Assembly (NCBI GenBank): GCA_025765595.1
Contig: JAIVFH010000023.1
Location: 248,001-312,000 of the forward strand
Length of the DNA stretch: 64,000 nucleotides
Source: Obelidium mucronatum
Lineage: Eukaryota > Chytridiomycota > Chytridiomycetes > Chytridiales > Chytriomycetaceae
Direction: 5' to 3'
In this document: positions 54,045 to 63,499 of the stretch, one piece after another
Numbering within the stretch: the first letter of the stretch is position 1
Layout: every line of letters starts with the position of its first letter
The notes under the pieces: generated by a model
What the model saw: only the letters and a program-made list of their open reading frames with translations
What the model was told of the DNA's origin: nothing
Databases searched by the model: none
Program-made: the position numbers and the translations under genes

Positions 54045-55295
54045 TTACAAGCCATCCGCTTTTAGCAATTCCAATGCTTTCTCGTGCACGCGACTTTGAA
54101 TTACTTCATCAAACTTGTTTCCTCGGAGCTTTAATCCGCGTAAAGTATCGGCATTCAAAAGCGTGGGAGGGACCTCTCCAGTCAACTCATTGTTCTCAAC
54201 ATTAAACCAGAGGCTTGTCAGGGCGTAAAAATTATCCGGGATTGTTCCCGTCAGCTTATTGTTGGCAACATTAAATTCGTACAGGTTCGCCCACATGACC
54301 CATTGTGGAAACTCCCCAACCAGCCGATTACAGCTCAAGTCAAAGAACTCAATATATCTCGGAGCGTTGCCTATGATGAATTTTCCAAATTCAACTGGAA
54401 TCTCGCCTTCAAGATTATTACGCGCGAGTCGAATCGTGTTCAATCGATTACAATAGATTCCAATCTCTTTTGGAATCGTACCCGAGAGATAATTCGAGCT
54501 CAGATAAAGCCTTTCCAGCTGCGTGAAACTTTTCCAAATGGAGGCAGGTATTTCACCTTCCAAGTGGTTCCAACTGAGGTCCAACAACTGGAGAAGCGGG
54601 ACTGTCTCCAGAGAAAGAGGTATTGGGCCAGAAAATAGATTACGAGAGAGATTTAAGCTGGTAAGCTTGTTGAGATCCCCAATCGCGGCAGGAATTGTGC
54701 CAATGAGCTTGTTTTCCGAGAGATTGAGAATCTTCAATTTTTTCAATTCGCAAACACGGGGATCCAGGACTCCTTCAATCTTGTTGTTGTGAAGGCTCAG
54801 ATGAGTAAGATTCACGAGTGTGTACAGCTCAGGACATATGGATGTAATGTCCATTCCTTCCAGGACAAGAATTTGCAGGGAAACCAACGAGCCCATTTCT
54901 TTGGGTAACGGCCCACCGATTCCCCACTCGATAACAACCAGTTTATTCAGTCGAGTCATGACTGAAATGGACGACGGAAAGGCGATCAATGGTTGATTGC
55001 AGTCATATTGTGCCCAAAAGCAGGTTATCTCCTTCAAGTAGCGTTCAGCATAAACTTGCTGGTAGTTCACTGGCCAAAAGAACCACAAGCGATCGTACTC
55101 ATTCCGATTTACACTTGCTTCTGAGCTACTTCGGTCTGACTTGTCTGGCCACCGATCCAAGTTGACCACAGCAAAGGCCCTGTGAGACAGACACTGGTCG
55201 ATGCGTCTTGATAGTGCCCTGTAAGTGTGAACTTTGCCAGGATGGATCCAGCCAAAGATATCTTGGATCGTTTCGGTGGGAAGTTCAGCAAACAT
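54045..55295 (-). CDS. F-box-like/LRR protein, unit 3 (right arm)
   Basis: 416 aa from ATG 55295 (an upstream in-frame GTG at 55331 is unlikely). It is almost identical to the protein at 6521-7771, differing at two residues. Repeats such as LNLSENKLIGTIPAAIGDLN and LYLSSNYLSGTIP are preserved, and the frame is intact. In contrast to the two left-hand units, the sequence upstream has lost the in-frame link to the ankyrin frame: the ankyrin frame now ends at 55321 in a different register. If the ankyrin and LRR frames normally make one protein, this copy would be an LRR-only version. Confidence 0.82.
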   Translation of the reverse strand: MFAELPTETIQDIFGWIHPGKVHTYRALSRRIDQCLSHRAFAVVNLDRWPDKSDRSSSEASVNRNEYDRLWFFWPVNYQQVYAERYLKEITCFWAQYDCNQPLIAFPSSISVMTRLNKLVVIEWGIGGPLPKEMGSLVSLQILVLEGMDITSICPELYTLVNLTHLSLHNNKIEGVLDPRVCELKKLKILNLSENKLIGTIPAAIGDLNKLTSLNLSRNLFSGPIPLSLETVPLLQLLDLSWNHLEGEIPASIWKSFTQLERLYLSSNYLSGTIPKEIGIYCNRLNTIRLARNNLEGEIPVEFGKFIIGNAPRYIEFFDLSCNRLVGEFPQWVMWANLYEFNVANNKLTGTIPDNFYALTSLWFNVENNELTGEVPPTLLNADTLRGLKLRGNKFDEVIQSRVHEKALELLKADGL

Positions 55296-55320
55296 ATGGA
55301 TTTTATAAAATCTAATGATC

Positions 55321-55849
55321 TCACAAATCACTCGAACTTTCTAACTGATCTCGCCAAAGCCCAGGCCATACACTACCCTTGAGTTCACGCGATTCTAAAA
55401 GCAACAGCCGCATAATGTCTTCGTGTTGCATCAATGAAGCCGCGCGCATTGCACAAAAAGCATTTGCAGATGCATTGACTCCATCATCCACCAGCATCTG
55501 TGTGACTTCAACGCTCCCACCAATTGCAGCCCATTCAAGGCTCTCATTTTCAGTCCGCTCCCACCTTTTCAGCAACAAAAGCCGGACCACAGCAGCATTC
55601 CCATCCAAACACGCGACCCTGAGCGCGTTGCTATCCTCATAATCAGAACCCAACATATTCAACAAGCACAATTGTTCCAACACTTTGACATTCTGATATT
55701 CTGCAGAGACTCTCAAAACATGGTTCACCTTCATATGGCGAACATTTATGTTTGTATGTTCCAAAAAAAGAGTCACAAGCTGAGGTTAATATTGATTGGC
55801 AGATGGATCAGTATTGCGTCAATAGTTTCAGATGGCAAGTGCGCAAAAA
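55321..55849 (-). pseudogene. Broken F-box/ankyrin gene, unit 3
   Basis: Three separated fragments of the ankyrin family line up in order. An N-terminal piece FAHLPSETIDAILIHLPIN starts near 55847 and runs into a stop. A short piece TLFLEHTNIN corresponds to residues ~155-165 of the intact protein. Then comes VRHMKVNHVL through the conserved C-terminus to DQLESSSDL. At least two internal deletions removed most ankyrin repeats, and the last residues are changed by the 31-bp deletion at the LRR junction. The C-terminal part mixes positions typical of unit 1 (NVKVLEQ, ENESLEW) and of unit 2 (MLGSDYED, VDDGVN). A 151-residue frame from 55776 remains open but is unlikely to be functional. Confidence 0.8.
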
Positions 55850-55952
55850 CTTGCGGGAGTTGTCAAAAACAAGATTCAGGAACCAAGCATCAAGTATGTT
55901 CAAGCATTTTTGCTTGTTATTACTGCAATGTTGTTTATTACTATATCGAACT

Positions 55953-57294
55953 TTAAACCATCAAAGCTGCTGCAAGTCCTACAAAGAATCCAGCAGCAAT
56001 TCTGATACTATCACTCGCAGCAGCTTGAGCTGCGGTTGCTGTCGTGGAAGTGCCGGCGGCGCCGGAAATGCCATTCTGAGCCTTGCTACCAGTCCCGCCA
56101 GTAACCTTAAAAGTGGGAGAAAAACAGTATCTGTACACGGACCCGTCCTTGTAAATCGACTTGACAGTGTACAAAGAGCCATCGGCAATATTGGGGACAG
56201 TAGTGCTGGCGCTGAAATCGCTCACTTGTGGGGTCTTGGCGAACGAAAGGGAGCCGCCGGCAACAGCAACAACGCCGTTGGGGTTTGCGGCATTGTTGAT
56301 TTCGAAAGTAATCGAGGCAGCGTTGAAGGCGGGGTCTGGGTTGCCGACGACGCTCCACGTGATTTGCAGCGGCGAGTTGACGGCGAGAATCGAGTTTGCT
56401 TGCGGCGCAATGATGGAGATGGCAGCGCCGCTGGAGGTCGTGCAGCCGTTGTTGGGCAGCGGCGAGCCCGACGCCGCGGCGGCAGCGGCGGTGGTGGTGG
56501 TGGCGGCGGTAGTGGCGGTGCGCGCGGTGGCCGTTGTCTGGACGGCGGCCAGCGTGGGGCTTGACACCGGGCTTGGCGCGGGGCTTGACGCGGGGCTGGG
56601 GCTTGCGGCGGCGCCGTCCGTCGTCTGGACCGGCGACGGGCTTTCCTTGGCGGCGCCGGCGATCGCGGGCGATGGCGACGGCGACGGCGACGGCGATGGT
56701 GATTCGGCGGCTGGCGACGGCGACTGTGCCGCAGGCGAGGGCGACTGCGCCGCGGGCGACGGCGAGGCTTGCGCGGCGGGGGCGGGGGACGGCGAGGCCG
56801 CTGGGGCCGGCGAGGGCGCGGGGGACGGCGAGGGCTGCGCGGGCGCCGGCGCAAAGGCTTCGGCGAAACTGGCGCACGTAATGGGGAACCCTTGCAGCTG
56901 TTTTCCATGGTGAGTCACAAGTCCCAAAGAATGCAAATCGCGGCTGCAGTACTTACGAAGCTGTCTCCCTGGTCAACGTCAGAGGGACTGCACAAAGCAA
57001 CTCGGTTGTGGTAGCATGGGGACAATGCATTCTGCGCAGCCTTGATATCACTACAGATCACACCGACAGTTTTCTCCACACGCACGTCGTTGTGGAACTG
57101 GAAGGTTGCAGTTATTCAGTTTTAATGTTCAGTTTTTAGGTTCAAGTATGACTCACAGCCAACAAACAGCCTTGCACACATGGTGGGAGAGCGTTGAAGA
57201 CACCGGATGCTTGGCTGATCCAGTCATTTTGCGATAACTGCTGCGCTGAAACACTGGCGGCCGCAACGACGGCGATCAACGGAACAACTTGCAT
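55953..57294 (-). CDS. CFEM-like plus Kre9/Knh1-like GPI protein (cluster 2, gene 1)
   Basis: Three exons on the minus strand (57294-57157, 57097-56957, 56897-55953), 407 aa. Signal peptide MQVVPLIAVVAAASVSA. Residues ~20-105 hold six cysteines in a CFEM-like arrangement (LPPCVQGCLLA, VICSDIKAAQ, SPC, ALC, ITCASF); true CFEM domains have eight. A long Ala/Pro/Ser stalk (SPSPAPSPAP repeats, GC-rich at 56440-56870) leads to CTTSSGAAISIIAPQ and a Kre9/Knh1 module with ITWSVVGNPD, FEINNAANPNGVVAVAGG and YRYCFSPTFKV. A hydrophobic end suggests a GPI anchor. Neither of the usual two introns interrupts the module. Adjacent paralogue at 57495. Confidence 0.82.
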
Positions 57295-57494
57295 TTTCGT
57301 TTTTTTTTTTTTCACTTTTCTTTCTTCCGCTTCGGCTCCCAAAAAAGAAAACATGAAAAAAAAGAAAGACTGAAACCGAAATATGGATTACGCAAGAATG
57401 AATGCAACACTCTGTTTTGCACACGAAAAAATAGGAGTTGGCAATATAAAATAAGCGATATCTGAAATAACAAAAAATTACACGCGCTTCGTTT

Positions 57495-58785
57495 TTAAAG
57501 GGCAAACAAGGCAGCAAGTCCAGCGGCAGCAGAAACAAGCGCCAAAGATCCCGACGAAGAAGCAGCGGTAGTAGCAGTAGATCCACCGGCAGCAGCGGCA
57601 CGGGTCGTCACAGCAGCTCCAGCAGCAGCTCCTGGAGCAGCACCAACAGCTCCAGTTCCCCCAGAAACCTTGAAAGTAGGTGAAAAGCAGTATCTGTTGA
57701 TTGCACCATCCTTGTAAATTGACTTGACCGTGTACAAGTTCCCGTTGGCAATGTTGGGAACAGTTGAAGATGCACTAAAGTCACTCACGCGGGGTACTTG
57801 AGCAAAAGTCAAGGCGCCCCCTGGAACAGCAACCACATTGTTTGGGTTGGCGGCGTTGTTGATTTCAAAGGAAATGGCGGCAGCGTTGAAGGCTGGGTCT
57901 GGTGTACCGACAACCGTCCAAGTGATTCGCAGTGGTTGACCGACAGTCAATGCTGAGTTTGACTGTGGAGCAATGATTGAAATGGCGGCACCGCTTGATG
58001 TAGTGCAGCCGTTGTTTGGAGTAGCTACCCCGTTTGAGGATCCAGCCGTGGAGCCAGAACCAGCAGCAGCAGTGGTTTGAACACTTGTGCCAGCAGCAGC
58101 GGTAGCAGCGGCAGCAGAAGCAACCGCAGAGGTACCAGAAGCAGCACCGGCAACAGCAGCAGCGGTAGTGGTAGCAGCTGCAGCTGCAGGTTGTGCAGAA
58201 GTGGCGGCTTGAGTCTGTTGGTTAGATTGACCCGCTGGAGAAGGAGCGGGAGACGCTTGAGCTGGTGAAGGAGAAGCTTGAGCTGGGGATGGCGAAGCAG
58301 CAGCAGCGGGGGAAGGAGACTGAGCTTGAGCACCGAAAGTTTCCTTGAAGACCGCACAAGTTGCTGGAATGGTGCTTGCCTGGAAACCTTGAAATCAGTT
58401 CTCCACATACAAAAGTAAAATGATAAAAAAGAGAGTGTGTGTATGTGAGAGAGAGAGACTTACAAAAGTAGATCCACGTTCCTTGTCAGCATCCAAGCAG
58501 GCACCAGCAACACACTTGTTCACCAAGTCAGCGTATGCGGAAGGGAACTGGCACAAGTGCTCAGTCAAGACCAATGGGTTGGTGGATGGCTCAATCTAAT
58601 GGTTTGGATGTGGGATTCTGCTTGGTATTGCGAAATCGATCAAGTTTCAAGTCAAATACCTCAAGCACACAGTTGACAACGCAGCCGGGCAAGTTGTTCA
58701 AGGCAGCAACAGCCTGGCTTAGGAAGTCAGCCTGGGAAATGGCGTGGACAGAGGCCGCAGCCGCAAGAATCTGGATGACTTTCAT
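57495..58785 (-). CDS. CFEM-like plus Kre9/Knh1-like GPI protein (cluster 2, gene 2)
   Basis: Three exons on the minus strand (58785-58660, 58595-58464, 58379-57495), 380 aa. Signal peptide MKVIQILAAAASVHA. Six cysteines occur as LPGCVVNCVLE, EHLCQFPSAYADLVNKC, VAGACLDADKE and ATCAVF; the CVAGACLDAD spacing is typical of the second half of CFEM domains, which bind haem in some fungi. A Ser/Pro/Ala/Gln stalk follows, then CTTSSGAAISIIAPQ, LRITWTVVGTPDPAFN, SFEINNAANPNNVVAVPGG and INRYCFSPTFKVSGG, with an Ala/Leu-rich GPI-like end. The module lacks introns, as in the neighbour at 55953. Cys count falls short of the classic eight, so haem binding is uncertain. Confidence 0.82.
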
Positions 58786-58989
58786 TGAGTGTGGTTTTTT
58801 CTTTTTCAAAATTCCCCCTTTTTTTGTATTCTCGAGGCGAGTGCCGAAAAGGTCAAAAAAAAAAAGAAAAAGAAGAATCCCGACTGAGCGCCATACTTTT
58901 ATTGAAAACGAATATTTAATCTGCCAATGAGGCCCAAGGAAAATTAAAACAAACTTCGCAAGTTCGCCGCTGCAAGTAGAAGCTGCTTC

Positions 58990-59685
58990 TTAAAGCATGA
59001 GGGCTCCAGTTAAAAGCGCAACGGCCGCTGTAAGAGTCATGGATTCTTTTCCGCTGGTCTTTCCAGGGACGACTGTTGCGCTCGCGTTCTGTGGAGCCGC
59101 ACCGCCAGTTATGGTGAAAGTGTTTCCAAAACAGCTGACCCATTTTTTGGCAACATCATCACGGTATGAGGACTTGATTGTGTACTTGCCAGTGGCAGTA
59201 GCGGCAAGCGTCAGAGGAACTTTGACTGTAACTGTTCCAACAGAAACTGGGGTGCTGCTGATAATTTGGCCGCCAGATATCGTTTGTACATTGTTTGGAT
59301 TGGTGGCATCCTTTTTGTGAAATCACAAGCGATTTTTTTTAAGGATAAGTAACAGAAGATGCCAAATTACAAACACTAACAGCGATTTCAAAGGTGACGT
59401 TCCCATACAAGAAAGAAGGATCATTTCCGCAAACTCCCCAAGTAACAGTCTTGGAAAGAAAAACCCCTTTGTCAGAAACAGATATAATTGGGAGGGGCGG
59501 GTTTTTTTAAGGGTCCTAACCAAATCTTGTCCAACAACTGCATTCGAGTTTGCAAATGGAGAAATGATGGTCAACCATGATCCCCCGGATGTCATACAGC
59601 TGGCTCCTGCTTCGCCAGGTGTGCAGTCTCCAGCAAAAGCGACGGACGCGAGCAAGAAGGCACCTGTGATAAGCTTCCAAGCCAT
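58990..59685 (-). CDS. Kre9/Knh1-like GPI-anchored protein (cluster 2, gene 3)
   Basis: Three exons on the minus strand (59685-59521, 59449-59381, 59310-58990), 184 aa. Signal peptide MAWKLITGAFLLASVAFAGD. A two-Cys head, CTPGEAGASCMTSGGSWLTI, directly precedes the Ig module, which has TVTWGVCGNDPSFLYGNVTF, EIADATNPNNVQTISGG, YTIKSSYRDDVAKKWVSCFG and TFTITGG. The end LTAAVALLTGALML suits a GPI signal. Both introns are at the standard phase-0 positions. The Cys in VCGND and in SCFGN may form an extra disulfide; these are shared only with the gene at 59877. Confidence 0.85.
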
Positions 59686-59876
59686 TTTCGATTGTTTTTT
59701 TTCTCAGGCTTGAACAAAATAGTAGATTGAGAAACAAAAAAGTAAGATATCATCGAAAAAAAACGTCTCTATTCTCATAAAATCAGGCACACAGATAAAG
59801 AAGGATAAAACGTAAGGAAATCGCGCATAGGGGATATAGAGAACGAAGAAAAGAACCATTCTAATTGTTTTTTTTT

Positions 59877-60586
59877 TCAAAGGACAAGAGCTCCGGCAAT
59901 GGCAACGGCAGCAGCGGCAGCAGCAGAAACACGGTCAGCTCCACTCTTCTTGGTGGCGATAACAGTGGCATTTGCCACTGAACCAGTTCCTCCAGAAACA
60001 GTGAAAGTGTTTCCAAAGCAGAAGACCCACTTGTTAGACAGAGCATCACTGTAAGACGATTTGATGGTGTATTTGGTTCCGGCAGTGAGACCACTTGGAA
60101 CGGTCGCAGTGGTTTTCAAAGAGCTGACAACAGGTGGTTGGGCAAATGTCAATTGACCTGCAGAAATGGATTGAACGTTCGTCGGAATGGAAGCATCCTA
60201 CAATAAAAACAAATATAATAATAAGGCCAAAACGGAAATGCGAGTTGGTAAGGGTGCTTGACTAGACGCTTTTGGCCAAAGACGCATCACTCCAAAAAAT
60301 ACACTTACAGCAATTTCGAACGAGATTGTGGATTTGAGGAAGGTTGGATCCTGACCGCAAACATCCCAGCTGATTTCCTGAATGTCTCTTTGTGTTAGGG
60401 CGTTGTGTTCTGAAGGCACGTCACACTCACGAAGGGTTGACCGGCAGCAAGAGTTGCACCAGCATATGGTGAAATCATGTAGAGCCAGGAACCTCCACTG
60501 GTGATACAGGTTGGACCACCTTCTCCCGGGGCACATGCAAAGACAGAGGCAGCAGCGAGGACAAGAGCAGCAATAGTGGCCTTCAT
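59877..60586 (-). CDS. Kre9/Knh1-like GPI-anchored protein (cluster 2, gene 4)
   Basis: Three exons on the minus strand (60586-60431, 60377-60309, 60197-59877), 181 aa. Signal peptide MKATIAALVLAAASVFA. The head CAPGEGGPTCITSGGSWLYM and the Ig module (EISWDVCGQDPTFLKSTISF, EIADASIPTNVQSISAG, KYTIKSSYSDALSNKWVFC, TFTVSGG) make it a tandem duplicate of the gene at 58990, about 55-60% identical by eye. Exon 2 is 69 bases in both. The Ala-rich hydrophobic end fits a GPI signal. A CACGTG lies 66 bp upstream of the start codon. Confidence 0.85.
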
Positions 60587-60652
60587 GATTTTTTTTTTTC
60601 GATTTTTTTTTTATCAGATGTGATTTCTTGCAATGTGGGATTAATATTTACT

Positions 60653-60658
60653 CACGTG
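60653..60658. promoter_or_regulatory. CACGTG E-box upstream of the Kre9-like gene at 60586
   Basis: CACGTG, 66 bp upstream of the start codon, comparable to the site at 36263 before another family member. It is a candidate bHLH-factor site, supported only by the match and its position. Confidence 0.25.
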
Positions 60659-60884
60659 ACTGGCTTTTTGAGCCTTTTTGAAATAATAAGTCTCCTTCTG
60701 TTGCAGAATTGGGAAACAGCTTGAGTAATTTGAATGACTTTTTTTTTTGCATGTCAATCATGTAAATTTATTGAATGCCCCCCTCTCAAAAAAGACTTGA
60801 AAAAAATTAATATACGCTCTATATGACTTGAATTTTATGCAAGTTTTGTGTATTGACTCCGTTTTTTCTTTCCTTTTCACTCTT

Positions 60885-61533
60885 TCAAAGCACCAAAGCG
60901 GCAGCAACAGCGGCGGCGGCAGCAACGAAACCAACGTCAGCAGCACCACTCTTGGATGTAGTCGCAACAGCAGTAGTGGCTGGAGCAGTACCAGTGATGG
61001 AGAAAATGGTTGAGAAACAGTATCTCCACGCGTTTCCGTCCTTGTATTCAGATCTCAGGGCGTATTTGGAGCTAGTAGTGATAGTGGCTGGGATAGTAGC
61101 AGAGGCAGTCAAGGCAGACACAGCTGGGTTCTTTGTGAAGCTCAAGGCGGCGATTGGTTGCGCGTTGTTTGGGTTGGTGGCATCCTAAGTAATTTGGAAT
61201 TTTTTTTGGTCAGGATGTGTTGTGTGAGCATTGTTTTTGTAATGTACTACTTACGACAATGGAGAAACCAATTGTTGCGTTTTGGAATGCTGGATCAGCT
61301 CCGTTGCTTTGCCATGTGATCGTGACGCTGGAACCGGCTTGGTTGGATGATCCTTGGAATGGAGAAACAATAGAAAGACGGCCTCCTCCGCTGGTGGTAC
61401 ATCCATCAGTACCGACTGGGGCAGCAGCAGTAGTAGTGGCAGCGGCACCAGAAACAGTGGTGGTGGCAACAGTGCTTGAGGATTGCGCAGAGACAAAGGC
61501 AGCGGCAGCAATGAGGGAGGCAATGATCTGCAT
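60885..61533 (-). CDS. Kre9/Knh1-like GPI-anchored protein (cluster 2, gene 5)
   Basis: Two exons on the minus strand (61533-61255, 61184-60885), 192 aa. Signal peptide MQIIASLIAAAAFVSAQ is identical to that of the gene at 36355, and the Ig module (GCTTSGGGRLSIVSPFQG, DATNPNNAQPIAALSF, YALRSEYKDGNAWRYCFS) is nearly so. The single intron before DATN is at the same place, with the first family intron missing in both. The pair lies 24 kb apart in opposite orientation. The hydrophobic Ala/Val/Leu end fits a GPI signal. Confidence 0.86.
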
Positions 61534-61689
61534 TTTTGGTATATTTCTTGTAACGGTCTTTTGGTTGTTTGGCAATTTGTATGTCTCCGGGAAATTGACC
61601 ACGCCGTAAACAAGGGAGACACACGTCATAGCAAAAATTTATTGAGACCAAAAAACAAGAAACAAGAAAAAAGAAAACGACTTGATTTC

Positions 61690-63319
61690 TCAGGCCAATA
61701 CAGGTTTGATTCTTCCGTGGGTTGCTTGCTCATAAGCATAAGCAATAGAAAGTAGGGTGGGCTCACTCCAAGCCAACCCAATCAAACCAATGAAGCTGGG
61801 ATAAGTCCCATTTCCAGGTGCGGGAACAGACATGACAGGGTAGCCCGCCAAGGCAGCAGTATGTCCCATATCCAAGTAAGTTCCTTCCAAATCATTTGGT
61901 TTGCCCACAACGGCATCGAGCTTGTGTTCCTTGAATAAGGCATCAACTCCATTCTCTCTGGCACCACTCAGCTGCCACTTCAAGGCATCCAAATAAACGG
62001 GATCACTCATGCTTCCAGTATAATTTGCTTGGATCTCATCCCAGAGCGAAGTTCCCCAAGACCCTTCTCGTGGATCGCTGTTGGTCGCGGCAATCAAATC
62101 TGCCAAATTCTTGTGTGGACAGTTTGCCAGCTCACTCAAGTACACCGCGATATCATACTTGAAGTCGTTGAACAAAACGGTAATTTCCGTGTTGTTGTCA
62201 ACGTTGGGGAACACAATATCCACAACAGTTGCACCCAAACTCTCAAACACTGCTTTACTTGCAAGACTGGCTGCGTCCGTCATGTTTGCGTCCAAGCCAA
62301 TACGCTTTCCTTTCAAACTACCTGGACCTGAAACGAGAAAAGATGTGTAAGAGTTGGTTGGTTTCATGGAATCAGCCAATGCCGTTGCAGGGTCGCGGGA
62401 GTCCGTGCCAGCAATAACGTCCATTAATACTGCAGCATCGGCAACGGTCCTGACCATCGGACCCACGCTGTCCTGTGTGTGTGAGATTGGTATCACGCCT
62501 GCACGCGAAACCAGGCCGATGGTGGGTTTGAGACCAACAACGCCGTTGAGGGACGAGGGACACGCGATTGAGCCGTCGGTTTCAGAGCCGAGGGTTACGG
62601 CGGCAAAGTTGGCAGTCGCGGCGACAGCGGAGCCGGATGATGATCCGCAAACTTCGCCTCCGTATGGGTTGATGGTTTGGCCACCTCTACCGGACCATCC
62701 GTTTGGGACTGTGCCGCGAAAGTTGGCCCATTCAGACAAGTTGGCTTGCAAAGGAGTAGAAATGTTTGATTAAAAGAAAAAAGCAATTTTTGTATTAATA
62801 AGTGATCACCTTTTCCCAAGAGAATCGCACCAGCCTTTCTCAGACGGCTGACAACAAAAGAGTCTCGGGGAACAATACTTCCGTAGAGAACCCAGCTACC
62901 GGCTGTGGTTTGCATCTTGTCGGCACTTGCAATGTTGTCCTTCAGCAAGATTGGGATTCCATGCATTTGAGGGATTGTGCAGCCATATGTGGTGTGGCAC
63001 TTGACTCTCTCGGCATCAGCTGCTGCTGCCAAAAGCAAGGCATCCGGGTTGGTTTCAATAACGGCGTGAAGAGACGCTCCTTTGTCGTTGTGGGCAGCAA
63101 TTCTGTTGAGCTTGAGAAGGAGAGGTGCGTCAAAACAAACCCAACGACTGATTGTATACTTACGTAGAACTGAACAAGTTCGACGCTTGTCAAGAACCCG
63201 CCGTCTAAGGCATTGCGGAGCTCGGCAACTGTTGCTTCTTCAATCGGAAACTGGCAGGCAGCCAATGCAGAGATATGTAGCGCTGCAAGTACGACCAAAA
63301 GGAGAGAGAATGTCTTCAT
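61690..63319 (-). CDS. Secreted amidase (amidase signature family)
   Basis: Three exons on the minus strand (63319-63164, 63110-62810, 62744-61690), 503 aa. A signal peptide (MKTFSLLLVVLAALHISALA) indicates secretion. The Ser-cisSer-Lys triad of the amidase signature family is complete: Lys in GIPILLKDNI, cis-Ser in VCGSSSGSAVAA, and the nucleophile Ser in TLGSETDGSIACPSS. Further family blocks are NGVVGLKPTIGLVSRAGVIP and SHTQDSVGPMVRTVADAA. Length is usual for the family. It hydrolyses an amide bond; secreted fungal members may act on fatty-acid amides, peptides or nitrogen sources outside the cell, and the substrate cannot be read from sequence. Confidence 0.92.
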
Positions 63320-63499
63320 ATTTTGGAACTAAAAAAAAGGTAAGGTGGCGTTTGGTAGATCACAGATACCTATTCTTCAAAAATTGTTGGGAGATCGGGA
63401 ACCATTGCTCAAGCCAATGTCGCCGATTATTCCGATCCGAAGCCAACAAAATAAAAAGGTTCTTTCTCATTATCATTATTATTAATATATTCCATGTAT

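Larger units (their letters stand above)
52002..55745 (-). repeat. Right arm of the large inverted repeat
   Basis: Reverse-complement partner of about 6045-9829. It covers the tail of the WW gene, the second oxidoreductase, the third LRR gene and the 3' part of a broken ankyrin gene. The arm is broken at the ankyrin/LRR junction by a 31-bp deletion between two GAGTGAT direct repeats and by a 2-bp insertion just before the LRR start codon. Confidence 0.9.
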
